From contig NZ_PTIX01000003.1 in the NCBI RefSeq assembly GCF_002934265.1, positions 62,001 to 126,000 on the forward strand: a stretch of 64,000 nucleotides of DNA. The letters are read 5' to 3'. Below, piece by piece: positions 38,376-48,149 of this stretch; the stretch's first letter is position 1; each line of letters starts with the position of its first letter. The stretch is from Actinokineospora auranticolor. Lineage in GTDB: Bacteria > Actinomycetota > Actinomycetes > Mycobacteriales > Pseudonocardiaceae. The notes beneath the pieces are model-generated. The model was not told the origin of the DNA and searched no databases. It saw nothing but the letters and a program-made list of their open reading frames with translations. The translations under genes were made by a program, and so were the position numbers.

Positions 38376-41063
38376 ATGCCGGAGCACCCTGGCGTGGCCG
38401 ATCAGGGCATCGCGGTCCCCGTGGCGACGGCGGACCTGCGCGATCCCGTCGAGCGCGCGGGCGACTGGCAGCCGGAGGAGGCCGCGCCCAACCGGCGGTT
38501 CCTGTTCTTCTCCGTGCTCGTGCTGACCTCGGCCGTCGCCGCGGCCGCCGCCGTGTCCTGGTGGTTGCCGCCCCGGCACACCCCGCAGGTCGTGCTGGTC
38601 GGGCTGCTGCTCGCCGTCGGCTTCCTGCTCGCCGAGCAGCTGGCGATCAACATCGACGTGCGCGGCGGCGTCTCCTGGTCGATCACCTTCTGCGAGATCC
38701 CGATGGTGATCGGGCTGTTCGTCGCCCCCTTCGAGGTCGTGCTCGCCGCGCACCTGCTGGCGGGCGTCGGCACCCTGCTGGTCCGCAAGGTCCAGGACCG
38801 CATCCTCTACAACGCGGGCGCCATGGTCTTCGAGATCACCAGCGCCTTCGCCGTGGTCACCTGGGTCAACGACGCGCTGGCGGGCGTCGGCCCGGCCTGG
38901 GCGGGCGTGCTCGCGGGCGCGGTCGCCGCCCCGCTGTCGAGCACGCTGCTCGCCCTGGTCTGCGTGCGCGTCCTCGGCCGCCACATGCGGCTCGGCGCGG
39001 CCGTCCGACTGGTCGCGCGCACCCTCGTCCTCGGTCTGGTCAACGCCTCGATGGGGGTCGTCGGCTACCAGGTCGTCTCGCACGCCGAGGCGGGCTGGCC
39101 GCTGCTCGTACTGGTCATGGCCGGGCTGTCCGCGCTCTACATCGCCTACTCCGGCCTGCTGCGCGAGCAGCGCGACCTGGAGGCGCTGTCCGAGGTCAGC
39201 CTCATCGTCGCGCGCTCCGGGCACCAGGCCGCCGCGCGCCCCGCGCCCGCCATCGGCGACGAGGGCGCGGTCGCCGAGGCCCCCGACACCGACGAGTGGC
39301 AGGTCATCGCCGACCGGATCAAGGACCAGCTCGGCGCGGCCCGGGTCGTGCTGCGGCTGCGGTTCGACCCGCAACTGCCGCTGCGCACCATCGTCTCCGG
39401 CGACGAACTGCCCACCGACGCGCTGGAACTGGAGGCGGGGGGCTCCCGCGCCGACGCCCTGCTGCGCCTGCCCGGCTCGCCCGTCCGGCACTTCCGCCGC
39501 GCCGACGCCACCCCCGAGATCCGGCACGCGCTGGCCCGCCGCGGCGCCGACGAGGCGCTGGTCGTCCCGCTGCGCAGCGGCAACCACCTGCTCGGCCTGG
39601 TCGAGGCGCACGACAAGCTCTCCCGCTGGCGCGGCTTCGGCCAGGCCGACGTCCGGCTGATCGGCACCACGGCCAGCCACCTGGCCACCGCCATGGACAA
39701 CCGCCGCCTGCTCGCCACCCTGCGCCACGACGCCTACCACGACCCGCTCACCGGCCTGCTCAACCGACCCGGCTTCCGGCGCACCGCGGGCGAACCGCTG
39801 CGCGGGCACCAGGAATCCGTCGTGCTGCGCATCGACCTCGACGTGCCGTCCACGGTCAGCGACGCCCTCGGCTACGCCTGGAGCGACCGCATGGTCGTCG
39901 CCGCGGGCCGCAGGCTGCGCGACGCGCTCGGCCCGGACGTCGCCCTGGCCCGGCTCGAAGGCGCCCAGTTCGCCGTGCTGCTGCTCGACACCGCCCCCGA
40001 CGAGGCGCACGCGGTCGCCGAGCGGCTGCGGGCCAAACTGGCCGCGCCCTACCCGGTCGACCGGCTCACCGTCGAGGCCACCTCGGTCGTCGGCTACTCC
40101 AGCCCGCGGGCCATCGAGGGCGACGGCACCGCGCTGGAACTCGACGTCGACGCGCTGCTGCAGAACGCCGACGTGGCGCTGCGCGCGGCCCGCTCGGCGA
40201 GCGAGACGGTGCGCGCCTACCTGCCCACCATGGGCCAGATCTTCCTGCGCCGCTTCCACCTGGTCACCCAGTTCCGGCAGGCGCTGGAGACCGGTCAGGT
40301 CAAGGTGCACTACCAGCCCAAGGTCGCGCTGCCGAGCAGGCAGGTGCTCGGCGTGGAGGCGCTGGTCCGCTGGCGCCACCCCGAGTTCGGCAGGCTCGAC
40401 CCGGACGAGTTCGTCCCCGCCGTCGAGGCCGCGGGCCTGGTCGACGCGCTCACCGGGTTCGTGATGGACCAGTCGCTGATCCGGGTCCGCAAGTGGATGG
40501 ACCGCGGCCTGCGCATCGCCGCCGCGGTCAACCTGTCCGTGCGCAGCCTCGACGACCCCAGCTTCCCCGACCGCGTCGACGAGGCGCTGCGCAAGCACGG
40601 GGTGCCCCCGGAGCTGCTCACGCTGGAGCTGACCGAGTCCGGTGTGATGGCCGACCCGCAGCGGGCCCTGCCGGTGTTGCGCCGCCTGCACGCGCTCGGC
40701 GTGGTCCTCGCGGTCGACGACTTCGGCACCGGGTACTCGTCGCTGGCCTACCTGCGCCAGCTGCCGGTGGACGAGGTCAAGATCGACAAGAGCTTCGTGC
40801 TCGGCATGGGCACCGACCTCGGCGACCTCGCCGTGGTCCGCTCGATCGTCGAACTCGGTCACTCGCTCGGGTTGACCGTGGTCGCCGAGGGCGTCGAGGA
40901 CGACGCCGCCCGGGACCAGCTCGCGGGCATGGGCTGCGACGTCGCCCAGGGCTACCTGATCTCCCGGCCGCTGTCCGAGAGCAGGCTGGAAGCGTGGTTG
41001 CAAGCGCGAACGACGCAGGCCAGGGGGCTGCGCGAGGAGACCGTGCTCACCTTGATCAGCTAG
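38376..41063 (+). CDS. Membrane c-di-GMP protein with degenerate GGDEF and intact EAL domains
   Basis: This 895-residue protein has, in order, 7-8 hydrophobic helices (about 42-265), a GAF-like domain (about 305-445), a GGDEF domain (about 450-615) and an EAL domain (about 630-880). The GGDEF signature reads EGAQF at 528-532, so diguanylate cyclase activity should be lost. The phosphodiesterase site looks complete: EALVR at 661, VNLSV at 719, ELTES at 751, DDFGTG at 781, KIDKSF at 802, AEGVED at 837 and AQGYL at 857. It is thus a probable c-di-GMP phosphodiesterase under membrane and GAF control. ATG 38376 follows GAGGAGG. Confidence 0.9.
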   Translation: MPEHPGVADQGIAVPVATADLRDPVERAGDWQPEEAAPNRRFLFFSVLVLTSAVAAAAAVSWWLPPRHTPQVVLVGLLLAVGFLLAEQLAINIDVRGGVSWSITFCEIPMVIGLFVAPFEVVLAAHLLAGVGTLLVRKVQDRILYNAGAMVFEITSAFAVVTWVNDALAGVGPAWAGVLAGAVAAPLSSTLLALVCVRVLGRHMRLGAAVRLVARTLVLGLVNASMGVVGYQVVSHAEAGWPLLVLVMAGLSALYIAYSGLLREQRDLEALSEVSLIVARSGHQAAARPAPAIGDEGAVAEAPDTDEWQVIADRIKDQLGAARVVLRLRFDPQLPLRTIVSGDELPTDALELEAGGSRADALLRLPGSPVRHFRRADATPEIRHALARRGADEALVVPLRSGNHLLGLVEAHDKLSRWRGFGQADVRLIGTTASHLATAMDNRRLLATLRHDAYHDPLTGLLNRPGFRRTAGEPLRGHQESVVLRIDLDVPSTVSDALGYAWSDRMVVAAGRRLRDALGPDVALARLEGAQFAVLLLDTAPDEAHAVAERLRAKLAAPYPVDRLTVEATSVVGYSSPRAIEGDGTALELDVDALLQNADVALRAARSASETVRAYLPTMGQIFLRRFHLVTQFRQALETGQVKVHYQPKVALPSRQVLGVEALVRWRHPEFGRLDPDEFVPAVEAAGLVDALTGFVMDQSLIRVRKWMDRGLRIAAAVNLSVRSLDDPSFPDRVDEALRKHGVPPELLTLELTESGVMADPQRALPVLRRLHALGVVLAVDDFGTGYSSLAYLRQLPVDEVKIDKSFVLGMGTDLGDLAVVRSIVELGHSLGLTVVAEGVEDDAARDQLAGMGCDVAQGYLISRPLSESRLEAWLQARTTQARGLREETVLTLIS

Positions 41064-41077
41064 ACCCACCCCCCGTT

Positions 41078-41106
41078 TTGGAGCTTGCCCGCGGGGTGTG
41101 TACAGT
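41078..41106 (+). promoter_or_regulatory. Promoter of tRNA-Thr
   Basis: TTGGAG (41078-41083) and TACAGT (41101-41106) are separated by 17 bp, placing the start of transcription about 15 bp before the tRNA. The same TACAGT hexamer serves the tRNA-Tyr promoter. Confidence 0.7.
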
Positions 41107-41128
41107 TACGCCCGTCCCCAGGGACAAG

Positions 41129-41201
41129 GCCCCTTTAGCTCAGTCGGCAGAGCGTCTCCATGGTAAGGAGAAGGTCTACGGTTCGATTCCGTAAAGGGGC
41201 T
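41129..41201 (+). tRNA. tRNA-Thr (anticodon GGT)
   Basis: GCCCCTT pairs with AAGGGGC in the acceptor. The D arm has GCTC/GAGC, and the T arm ACGG-TTCGATT-CCGT. The anticodon stem TCTCC/GGAGA closes the loop ATGGTAA, giving anticodon GGT. It has 73 nt, with CCA not encoded. Confidence 0.96.
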
Positions 41202-41263
41202 CGACGGTTCGGCCGCGGTACACCGGGAATATCGTCGGTGTGACGCGGCTTGAGCTGTGTCAA

Positions 41264-41337
41264 AGCGGTGTAGCTCAGCCTGGTAGAGCAAGCGGCTCAT
41301 AATCGCTGTGTCGCCGGTTCAAGTCCGGCCACCGCTA
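41264..41337 (+). tRNA. tRNA-Met (elongator, anticodon CAT)
   Basis: AGCGGTG pairs with CACCGCT. The T arm contains GCCGG-TTCAAGT-CCGGC, and the anticodon loop CTCATAA gives anticodon CAT. The A-U first acceptor pair marks it as elongator rather than initiator. It has 74 nt, 62 bp after tRNA-Thr. Confidence 0.93.
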
Positions 41338-41391
41338 CGCGATGGGTGACGTGTGTAGATGGAGAGCATCTACCTGTCGCTTCGCAATTGT

Positions 41392-41453
41392 TCTGGGGGG
41401 CCAAGCCCCCCAGACCCCCAGCCGGGGGCAAGCCCCCGGACCCCCAACGGGGG
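41392..41453. repeat. Cluster of three GC-run hairpins upstream of rpmG
   Basis: TCTGGGGGG pairs with CCCCCCAGA (41392-41414). CCGGGGGC pairs with GCCCCCGG (41422-41439). CCCCC pairs with GGGGG (41441-41453). The first resembles the hairpin at 29227-29245. They may terminate tRNA transcription or be a dispersed intergenic repeat. Confidence 0.55.
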
Positions 41454-41518
41454 CGGGTGCTCCTGGCTCCTGGCCCCTGAGGTTGGGGGCTGTTGATCTT
41501 TGTGAAGGGCTGGTTGTT

Positions 41519-41683
41519 GTGGCTTCTACTGACGTGCGGCCGAAGATCACGCTCGCGTGTGAGAGCTGCAAGCACCGGAACTACATCACCAAGAAGAACC
41601 GGCGGAATGACCCGGATCGCTTGGAGATGAAGAAGTTCTGCCCGAACTGCGGCACCCACAAGGTGCACAAGGAGACCCGCTGA
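41519..41683 (+). CDS. rpmG: 50S ribosomal protein L33
   Basis: This small ribosomal protein has 54 residues and a zinc ribbon. The cysteine pairs are in ACESCKHRN and FCPNCGTH, so it is the zinc-binding (C+) form. The actinobacterial ending HKVHKETR is present. GTG 41519 is assigned. A weak GAAGGG lies 9 bp upstream. It sits between two tRNAs and hadA, the order also known from mycobacteria and Streptomyces. Confidence 0.95.
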   Translation: MASTDVRPKITLACESCKHRNYITKKNRRNDPDRLEMKKFCPNCGTHKVHKETR

Positions 41684-41721
41684 GGGTTGGTCGGGCTGGC
41701 GCTCGACATCGCTTTTCCACG

Positions 41722-41751
41722 GACCGATCTGCCACTGGTAGGTCGGTCTTT
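41722..41751 (+). terminator. Terminator of rpmG
   Basis: GACCGATCTGCC (41722-41733) pairs with GGTAGGTCGGTC (41737-41748), allowing two G-U pairs, across a 3-nt loop and followed by TTT. Confidence 0.75.
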
Positions 41752-41769
41752 GTGGTGTTTGGGGTTGGG

Positions 41770-41775
41770 TAGGGT
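41770..41775 (+). promoter_or_regulatory. -10 element of hadA, likely leaderless
   Basis: TAGGGT ends 7 nt before ATG 41783, so transcription should start at the initiation codon. There is no ribosome-binding site before the ATG. The -35 region is poor. Confidence 0.5.
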
Positions 41776-41782
41776 TCGGGGT

Positions 41783-42250
41783 ATGGCGCTTGACCAGTCG
41801 TTTGAGGGGCGGGAGTACCCGCCGGACACGGTGTACGAGGTGGGGCGGGAGAAGATCCGGGAGTTCGCGGAGGCGATCGGGGATCTTCGGCCTGAGTACG
41901 TCGATCCGGAGGCCGCGCGGGCGGCTGGGTACGCGGATGTGGTGGCGCCGCCCACGTTCACGATGATCGTGAACCTGGCTGTGATCAACCGGATCGTGAA
42001 CGACCCGGAGTTGGGGTTGGACTACAGCCGGATGGTGCACGGGGACCAGGGGTTCGAGTACCACCGCCCGATCGTGGCCGGGGACCGGTTGGTGGTGCGC
42101 ACGACGATCGAGAAGATCATGAGTCGGGCGGGGAACGACTTCATCAACTTCCGGGCCGACGTGGTCACCGAGGCGGGGGAACCGCGGGCTACTACGCGGG
42201 CGCAGTTGGTTGTGCGTGATGCGGACGCCGGTGCGGAGGTGGGGGCGTGA
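41783..42250 (+). CDS. hadA: MaoC-family (3R)-hydroxyacyl-ACP dehydratase subunit A
   Basis: This hot-dog-fold protein (155 residues) resembles HadA, the substrate-binding half of the FAS-II dehydratase. It begins MALDQSFEGREYPPDTVYEV and contains FAEAIGDLRPEYVD, VVAPPTFTMIV and VHGDQGFEYHRPIVAGDRL. In mycobacteria HadAB dehydrates intermediates of mycolic acid elongation, and here the role may be ordinary fatty acid or polyketide dehydration. The longer upstream frame crosses the rpmG terminator and was rejected. Its stop overlaps hadB's GTG. Confidence 0.85.
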   Translation: MALDQSFEGREYPPDTVYEVGREKIREFAEAIGDLRPEYVDPEAARAAGYADVVAPPTFTMIVNLAVINRIVNDPELGLDYSRMVHGDQGFEYHRPIVAGDRLVVRTTIEKIMSRAGNDFINFRADVVTEAGEPRATTRAQLVVRDADAGAEVGA

Positions 42251-42648
42251 GCGGGGTTCAGGTTGGGGACGTGTTGCCCGGGATTGAGGTTCGGGTCACG
42301 CGGCGGGATCTTGTTCGGTATGCCGGGGCGGCGTTGGACTTCAACCCGATCCACTGGAACGAGGCGTTCGCGCGCGAGGTCGGGCTGCCGGATGTGATCG
42401 CGCACGGGATGTTGACCATGGCGTTGGCGGGGCGCGTGGTGACGGACTGGGGTGTGGGGGAGCTGGTGTCGTACTCGGCGCGGTTCACGCGGCCGGTGGT
42501 GGTGCCCAATGACGAGGTCGGGGCGTTGCTGGAGTTGAGCGGCAAGGTGGGGGCCGTGCACGAGGACGGGACTGTTCGGGTGAACCTCGACGCGAAGTTC
42601 GAGGGGAAGTCGGTGTTGGGGAAGGCGATCGCGATCCTGCGCGTCTAG
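42247..42648 (+). CDS. hadB: MaoC-family (3R)-hydroxyacyl-ACP dehydratase subunit B
   Basis: This is the catalytic partner of HadA (133 residues). The hydratase-2 motif is clear in ALDFNPIHWNEAFA, with the catalytic Asp and His, followed by LPDVIAHGMLTMAL. The GTG at 42247 overlaps the hadA stop. Codon use in hadAB has more G and T at the third position than most of the window, though not enough to argue for transfer. No hadC follows, and the next gene has its own promoter. Confidence 0.88.
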   Translation: MSGVQVGDVLPGIEVRVTRRDLVRYAGAALDFNPIHWNEAFAREVGLPDVIAHGMLTMALAGRVVTDWGVGELVSYSARFTRPVVVPNDEVGALLELSGKVGAVHEDGTVRVNLDAKFEGKSVLGKAIAILRV

Positions 42649-42686
42649 GGGTGGCCCCTGCTCGGTCTGCCCGGGCGGGGTTCATC

Positions 42687-42692
42687 TAGATT
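42687..42692 (+). promoter_or_regulatory. -10 element of the aminotransferase gene, likely leaderless
   Basis: TAGATT lies 6 nt before GTG 42699, placing the transcription start at the start codon. No Shine-Dalgarno sequence is present between them. Confidence 0.5.
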
Positions 42693-42698
42693 TCACGC

Positions 42699-43796
42699 GT
42701 GACGGCATCTGACCTCATTTCCTTCGCCCGTGGCGCTCCCTCGCTCGACATCATCGACGTCGAGGGGCTCAAGGCCGCCGCGGACGCCGCACTCACCCAG
42801 GACCCCGGCGGCGCGCTGGGGTACGGCACCGCGATCGGCTACCCCCCGCTGCGCAAGCTGCTCGCCGAGCAGCACGGTGTGGCCGAGGAGCAGGTGCTGG
42901 TCACCAACGGCTCGATGCAGGCGGACGCGTTCCTGTTCGACCAGCTCGTCACCGCTGGGCAGCCGGTCGTCGTCGAGCGGCCCACCTACGACCGCACCCT
43001 GCTCGGTCTGCGCGAGCGGCAGGCCGACGTGCGACCGGTGTCGCTGCAGACCGACGGCATCGACGTCGAGGAGCTCGCGGGGCTGCTCGAGGACGGGCTC
43101 CGGCCGACCTTCGCGCACATCATCCCCAACTTCCAGAACCCGGCGGGCTACACGCTGAGCCTGGCCAAGCGCAAGCGCTTGCTGGAGCTGGCGGAGCAGT
43201 ACGACTTCGTCATCTTCGAGGACGACCCGTACGTCAAGATCCGCTTCGCCGGGCAGCCGCTGCCCACCATGCTGGAGCTCGACGAGGGCCGCGGCCGCGT
43301 GGTCTACGCCAGCTCGTTCTCCAAGACCGTGGCCCCCGGTGTGCGCGTCGGCTACATCGTCGGCCCGGCCGAGCTGGTCGCCAAGGTGCGGGTGCGGGCC
43401 ACCAACACCTACATCTCGCCGAACATGCTCGCCCAGGCGATCGTGTACCGGTTCTGCGTCGACGGCGGTGTCGACCGCTCGGTCGCCACGGTCAACGCCG
43501 CGCTCGCCGAGCGGGTCGAGACGCTGTGCTCCGCGCTGACCAAGCACCTGCCCGAGGCGCGCTTCACCGCCCCTGAGGGCGGCTACTTCATGTGGGTCGA
43601 GCTGCCCGACGGCGTCGACGTCGACGTCCTGCTGCCCGCCGCCGAGGCGCGCGGGGTGACCTTCGTGAAGGGCACCGACTTCCTGCTCGACGGCGGCCGC
43701 TCCACCCTGCGGCTGGCCTACTCGGGCGTGCGCGTCGACCAGATCGAGGAGGGCGTCGCGCGGCTCGCCGACGCCGTCCGCTCGCTCGAGGGCTGA
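42699..43796 (+). CDS. PLP-dependent aminotransferase, class I/II
   Basis: This 365-residue fold-type I aminotransferase resembles 2-aminoadipate/LysN-type and MocR-related enzymes. YGTAIGYPPLRKLLAEQHGV is the usual N-terminal motif, and HIIPNFQNPAGYTLSL holds the PLP-contacting Asn-Pro segment. FEDDPYVKIRF has the pyridine-binding Asp, and YASSFSKTVAPGVRVGYI carries the Schiff-base lysine. It lacks the GntR DNA-binding domain of MocR regulators. Substrate is unknown. The assigned start is GTG 42699. Confidence 0.88.
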   Translation: MTASDLISFARGAPSLDIIDVEGLKAAADAALTQDPGGALGYGTAIGYPPLRKLLAEQHGVAEEQVLVTNGSMQADAFLFDQLVTAGQPVVVERPTYDRTLLGLRERQADVRPVSLQTDGIDVEELAGLLEDGLRPTFAHIIPNFQNPAGYTLSLAKRKRLLELAEQYDFVIFEDDPYVKIRFAGQPLPTMLELDEGRGRVVYASSFSKTVAPGVRVGYIVGPAELVAKVRVRATNTYISPNMLAQAIVYRFCVDGGVDRSVATVNAALAERVETLCSALTKHLPEARFTAPEGGYFMWVELPDGVDVDVLLPAAEARGVTFVKGTDFLLDGGRSTLRLAYSGVRVDQIEEGVARLADAVRSLEG

Positions 43797-44030
43797 CCCG
43801 GCCGGGTCCGCCGCGGTGCCGCGGGTCCGGTGTGATCATGAACACTGCGGCGAACCGGCTGGTCAGCGGGCTGCGCGCGGGTGGACCGGGAGTCGGTTTC
43901 CGGCCCGGGCCACCGGTGTCGTATGCTCACGTCCTTGGCACGACCCGGCCGTCCCCGCCGCTGCCGCAGGGTGGGGATGGTCGAGTGCGTCCGAACGCGG
44001 TTCGCCGGTAGAGTGTTCGGTGAAGTGCGA

Positions 44031-44103
<73 letters not shown>

Positions 44104-44166
44104 CGTTTGACGTCCGGTCCGGCTGATCCCGCTCCGGACCGGGGAACACACCGAGTGGAGGATGGC

Positions 44167-45437
<1,271 letters not shown>

Positions 45438-45549
45438 CCGGTCCGAGCGATCGGGCCGGGCAGGCGCACCGGGACGCGGCCATTCGTCCCCGGTGCGTCC
45501 ACGGCGGTGCCGCGCGCACCGCACACCGGAAGCACTAAGGAAGCACGAG

Positions 45550-45981
45550 ATGCCCCCCAAGAAGAAGAAGCTCGCGGCGATCATCAAGCTGCAGATCACC
45601 GCGGGCCAGGCCAACCCGGCGCCGCCGGTGGGCCCCGCGCTGGGTCAGCACGGCGTCAACATCATGGAGTTCTGCAAGGCGTACAACGCCGCGACCGAGT
45701 CGCAGCGCGGGACGGTCATCCCCGTCGAGATCTCCGTGTTCGAAGACCGCTCGTTCGACTTCAAGCTCAAGACCCCGCCCGCGGCGAAGCTGCTGCTCAA
45801 GGCCGCCGGGGTGGACAAGGGCTCGGCCGAGCCGCACAAGACCAAGGTCGCCAAGGTCACCTGGGACCAGGTCCGCGAGATCGCCGAGACCAAGAAGACC
45901 GACCTCAACGCCACCGACATCGAGCAGGCCGCGAAGATCATCGCGGGCACCGCCCGGTCGATGGGCATCACGGTCGAATAA
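45550..45981 (+). CDS. rplK: 50S ribosomal protein L11
   Basis: L11 (143 residues) binds 23S rRNA in the GTPase-associated centre and is the target site of thiopeptides. Typical parts are [20 protein letters not shown], the first proline-rich motif, and the RNA-binding C-terminal domain ending [11 protein letters not shown]. The ATG at 45550 follows AAGGAAG. The 112-bp leader has a hairpin, GCGCACCGGGAC with GTCCCCGGTGCG, that could be the L1 autoregulatory site. Confidence 0.97.
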   Translation: MPPKKKKLAAIIKLQITAGQANPAPPVGPALGQHGVNIMEFCKAYNAATESQRGTVIPVEISVFEDRSFDFKLKTPPAAKLLLKAAGVDKGSAEPHKTKVAKVTWDQVREIAETKKTDLNATDIEQAAKIIAGTARSMGITVE

Positions 45982-46091
45982 GGCTTTCGCACGACCCGTG
46001 GGAGAGCCACGCGCTGGCTCGCACCACAACTGATCCGCGCGTGGCGGGCCGCTTTCGCCCACCGCGCACACACTTTTCGTAAGGAACAGCA

Positions 46092-46814
46092 ATGGCAAAG
46101 CGCAGCAAGGCCTACCGTCAGGCCGCCGAGCTGGTCGACCGCGCGCGGCTGTACACGCCGCTGGAGGCCGCCAAGCTCGCCAAGGACACGTCCAAGGTGA
46201 AGCTCGACGCCACCGTCGAGGTCGCCATCCGCCTCGGGGTCGACCCCCGCAAGGCCGACCAGATGGTCCGCGGCACCGTCAACCTGCCGCACGGCACGGG
46301 CAAGACCGCCCGCGTCATCGTCTTCGCCACCGGCGACAAGGCCGCCGAGGCCGAGGCCGCCGGTGCCGACGCGGTCGGCTCCGAGGACCTCATCGAGCGC
46401 ATCCAGGGCGGCTGGCTCGACTTCGACGCCGCCATCGCCACCCCGGACCAGATGGCCAAGGTGGGCCGCATCGCCCGCATCCTCGGCCCGCGCGGCCTCA
46501 TGCCGAACCCCAAGACCGGCACGGTCACCCCGGACGTCACCAAGGCCGTCAACGAGATCAAGGGCGGCAAGATCAACTTCCGGGTGGACAAGCAGTCCAA
46601 CCTGCACCTCGTCATCGGCAAGGTCTCCTTCGACGACGCCAAGCTGGTCGAGAACTACGCCGCCGCCCTCGACGAGATCCTCCGCGCCAAGCCGTCCGCG
46701 GCCAAGGGCCGGTACCTGAAGAAGGTCACCTTCTCCACCACCATGGGCCCCGGCATCCCGGTCGACCCGGCGAAGCTGCGCAACCTCCTCGAAGAGGAAG
46801 TCGCGACCGCCTAG
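46092..46814 (+). CDS. rplA: 50S ribosomal protein L1
   Basis: This 240-residue protein of the L1 stalk represses its own operon in many bacteria. The segments [38 protein letters not shown] and [18 protein letters not shown] are diagnostic. The ATG at 46092 follows TAAGGAAC. The 110-bp gap after rplK includes a GC hairpin near 46035-46070. A strong terminator ends the operon 14 bp after the stop. Confidence 0.97.
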   Translation: MAKRSKAYRQAAELVDRARLYTPLEAAKLAKDTSKVKLDATVEVAIRLGVDPRKADQMVRGTVNLPHGTGKTARVIVFATGDKAAEAEAAGADAVGSEDLIERIQGGWLDFDAAIATPDQMAKVGRIARILGPRGLMPNPKTGTVTPDVTKAVNEIKGGKINFRVDKQSNLHLVIGKVSFDDAKLVENYAAALDEILRAKPSAAKGRYLKKVTFSTTMGPGIPVDPAKLRNLLEEEVATA

Positions 46815-46828
46815 GTCTCCCGCTTTCC

Positions 46829-46868
46829 CTGAAGGGGCCTGTCACCACCCGGTGACAGGCCCCTTCAG
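46829..46868. terminator. Terminator of rplK-rplA and of the convergent gene
   Basis: An 18-bp perfect stem starting CTGAAGGGGCCTG and ending CAGGCCCCTTCAG with a 4-nt loop sits between convergent genes. It overlaps the last codon of the minus-strand membrane protein and can serve both directions. Confidence 0.9.
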
Positions 46869-47095
46869 CTTTCCCGCGTGCTTTGTTTCTTGGCCCGGTC
46901 CAGGAGTTCCAACAGCACCAGAGAAATCACGATGACCGCGCCGGACACGATCCACCACAACGGATCCGGCAGGTGCAGCGGAAAGGCCAGGAACGGGCGC
47001 CACCCGAAGATCTTGGCTACGAACGGGATCAACCCTTCCCACACCCCGACCAAGAGCACCACGGTCTGCAGCCCGTCGTAGGCCTTCTGATCCAT
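46865..47095 (-). CDS. Small two-helix membrane protein
   Basis: This 76-residue protein has two hydrophobic helices (about 10-27: TVVLLVGVWEGLIPFVAK, and about 46-64: PLWWIVSGAVIVISLVLLEL), with a proline-rich turn between them and a basic tail. I recognise no family. The ATG at 47095 begins MDQKAYDGLQ. Its stop lies within the stem of the rplA terminator. It may be a bona fide small gene, since the codon third positions remain G/C-rich. Confidence 0.65.
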   Translation of the reverse strand: MDQKAYDGLQTVVLLVGVWEGLIPFVAKIFGWRPFLAFPLHLPDPLWWIVSGAVIVISLVLLELLDRAKKQSTRES

Positions 47096-47203
47096 ACCCC
47101 GACACTAGGGCGCGCCCCACTCGCCGAGAGTCCATCGATGGGTTGACTCGATGTCCAACCGCAGGCTCATAGACGGAAGCTGGCTCTTCGGCCTTCCAGC
47201 CTG

Positions 47204-48091
47204 TCAGCTGGTCGGTTGTACCGAGGAACTTGTCGACGGCGCTCCGGACTGGCTTGGTTGGCCGGACTGGCTCGGCTGGCCTGGCATGGGCGGACAAGGG
47301 TCCGGCTCATTTTCGTGACCGGATATCGCCCACTGCTCGTCCTTCGCCCCGGCCACGCGAGTCAAGGTGAGCTTTCCCAACAGCGGTCCACCTCGCACGG
47401 TCAGTTCGCAAGAACTGATCACCGCGGTGCCCGACGTAGTGGGGGCATTCGTCACCTGCGATGGAAATCGGGGGGCGGTGTAGGCGGATACTTGGGTGAC
47501 CTCGGACTTCAACTTGTGGACCGCCGCTGGGCAGTCGCGTGCACCCACGTTCTCCGCGAACTGTTGGGCTACCTGGGGAGACGCGAACATCGTGCACACC
47601 AAGTCGACATCGTTCGCGACGTCTTTGTACAACCTGCGTACTGCGGCGACCGGGCTGTTGGGCAACAGAACGGTTTGCGCAACCCCGCCGCCGCCGGTCT
47701 CGCTGGCGGGCTTGTCGTCGTCGGGGTTGCCGAAGTAGTGGTCGTAGGCCCAGTTGATGAGCAGGGCGATGATCAACAGGTAGACCAGCTTGCGGAACCA
47801 CTTGGCTCGCAGGACGCGTTGCCACAGGGGTCTGGTTGCCGGCCTCGTCGGCGTCGTGGGGGGAATCGGGGCGCCGGGGGGCAGGCCCTGCTGGAACCGC
47901 TGGAACTCCTGGAACCGTTGGAACTCCTGGAACTGGCGCCACTGCTCCATGTCGGTACCGGCGGCGGGTTGGATCTCGTTCGCCGGGCGGAGCGCGGGTG
48001 GGCCGGACGTCGGCTGCTCAGGGGGGTGCCACTCGACGGGTGGTGGTCCCGCGGGCGGATGGTCGCCGGGGTGGGGGTCACTTTCGGCCAC
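47204..48091 (-). CDS. Single-pass membrane protein of unknown function
   Basis: This 295-residue protein has a proline-rich cytoplasmic N-terminus, then a Gln/Phe-rich tract (FQEFQRFQEFQRFQQG near 60-75). One helix follows (about 107-124: KLVYLLIIALLINWAYDHYF), with an external domain holding three or four cysteines and a Gln/Ser-rich tail. I recognise no family, but the layout fits a lipid- or wall-associated sensor. I chose GTG 48091. CATTAT lies 6 nt upstream, so the message may be leaderless. A longer frame to 48478 would overlap the rplJ leader and is unlikely. Confidence 0.65.
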   Translation of the reverse strand: MAESDPHPGDHPPAGPPPVEWHPPEQPTSGPPALRPANEIQPAAGTDMEQWRQFQEFQRFQEFQRFQQGLPPGAPIPPTTPTRPATRPLWQRVLRAKWFRKLVYLLIIALLINWAYDHYFGNPDDDKPASETGGGGVAQTVLLPNSPVAAVRRLYKDVANDVDLVCTMFASPQVAQQFAENVGARDCPAAVHKLKSEVTQVSAYTAPRFPSQVTNAPTTSGTAVISSCELTVRGGPLLGKLTLTRVAGAKDEQWAISGHENEPDPCPPMPGQPSQSGQPSQSGAPSTSSSVQPTS

Positions 48092-48149
48092 CGGTACATA
48101 ATGCCGTGTGTGGGGGGTCGGTTTGGAGTGCGTGGGGGGTTGGGCGTAC

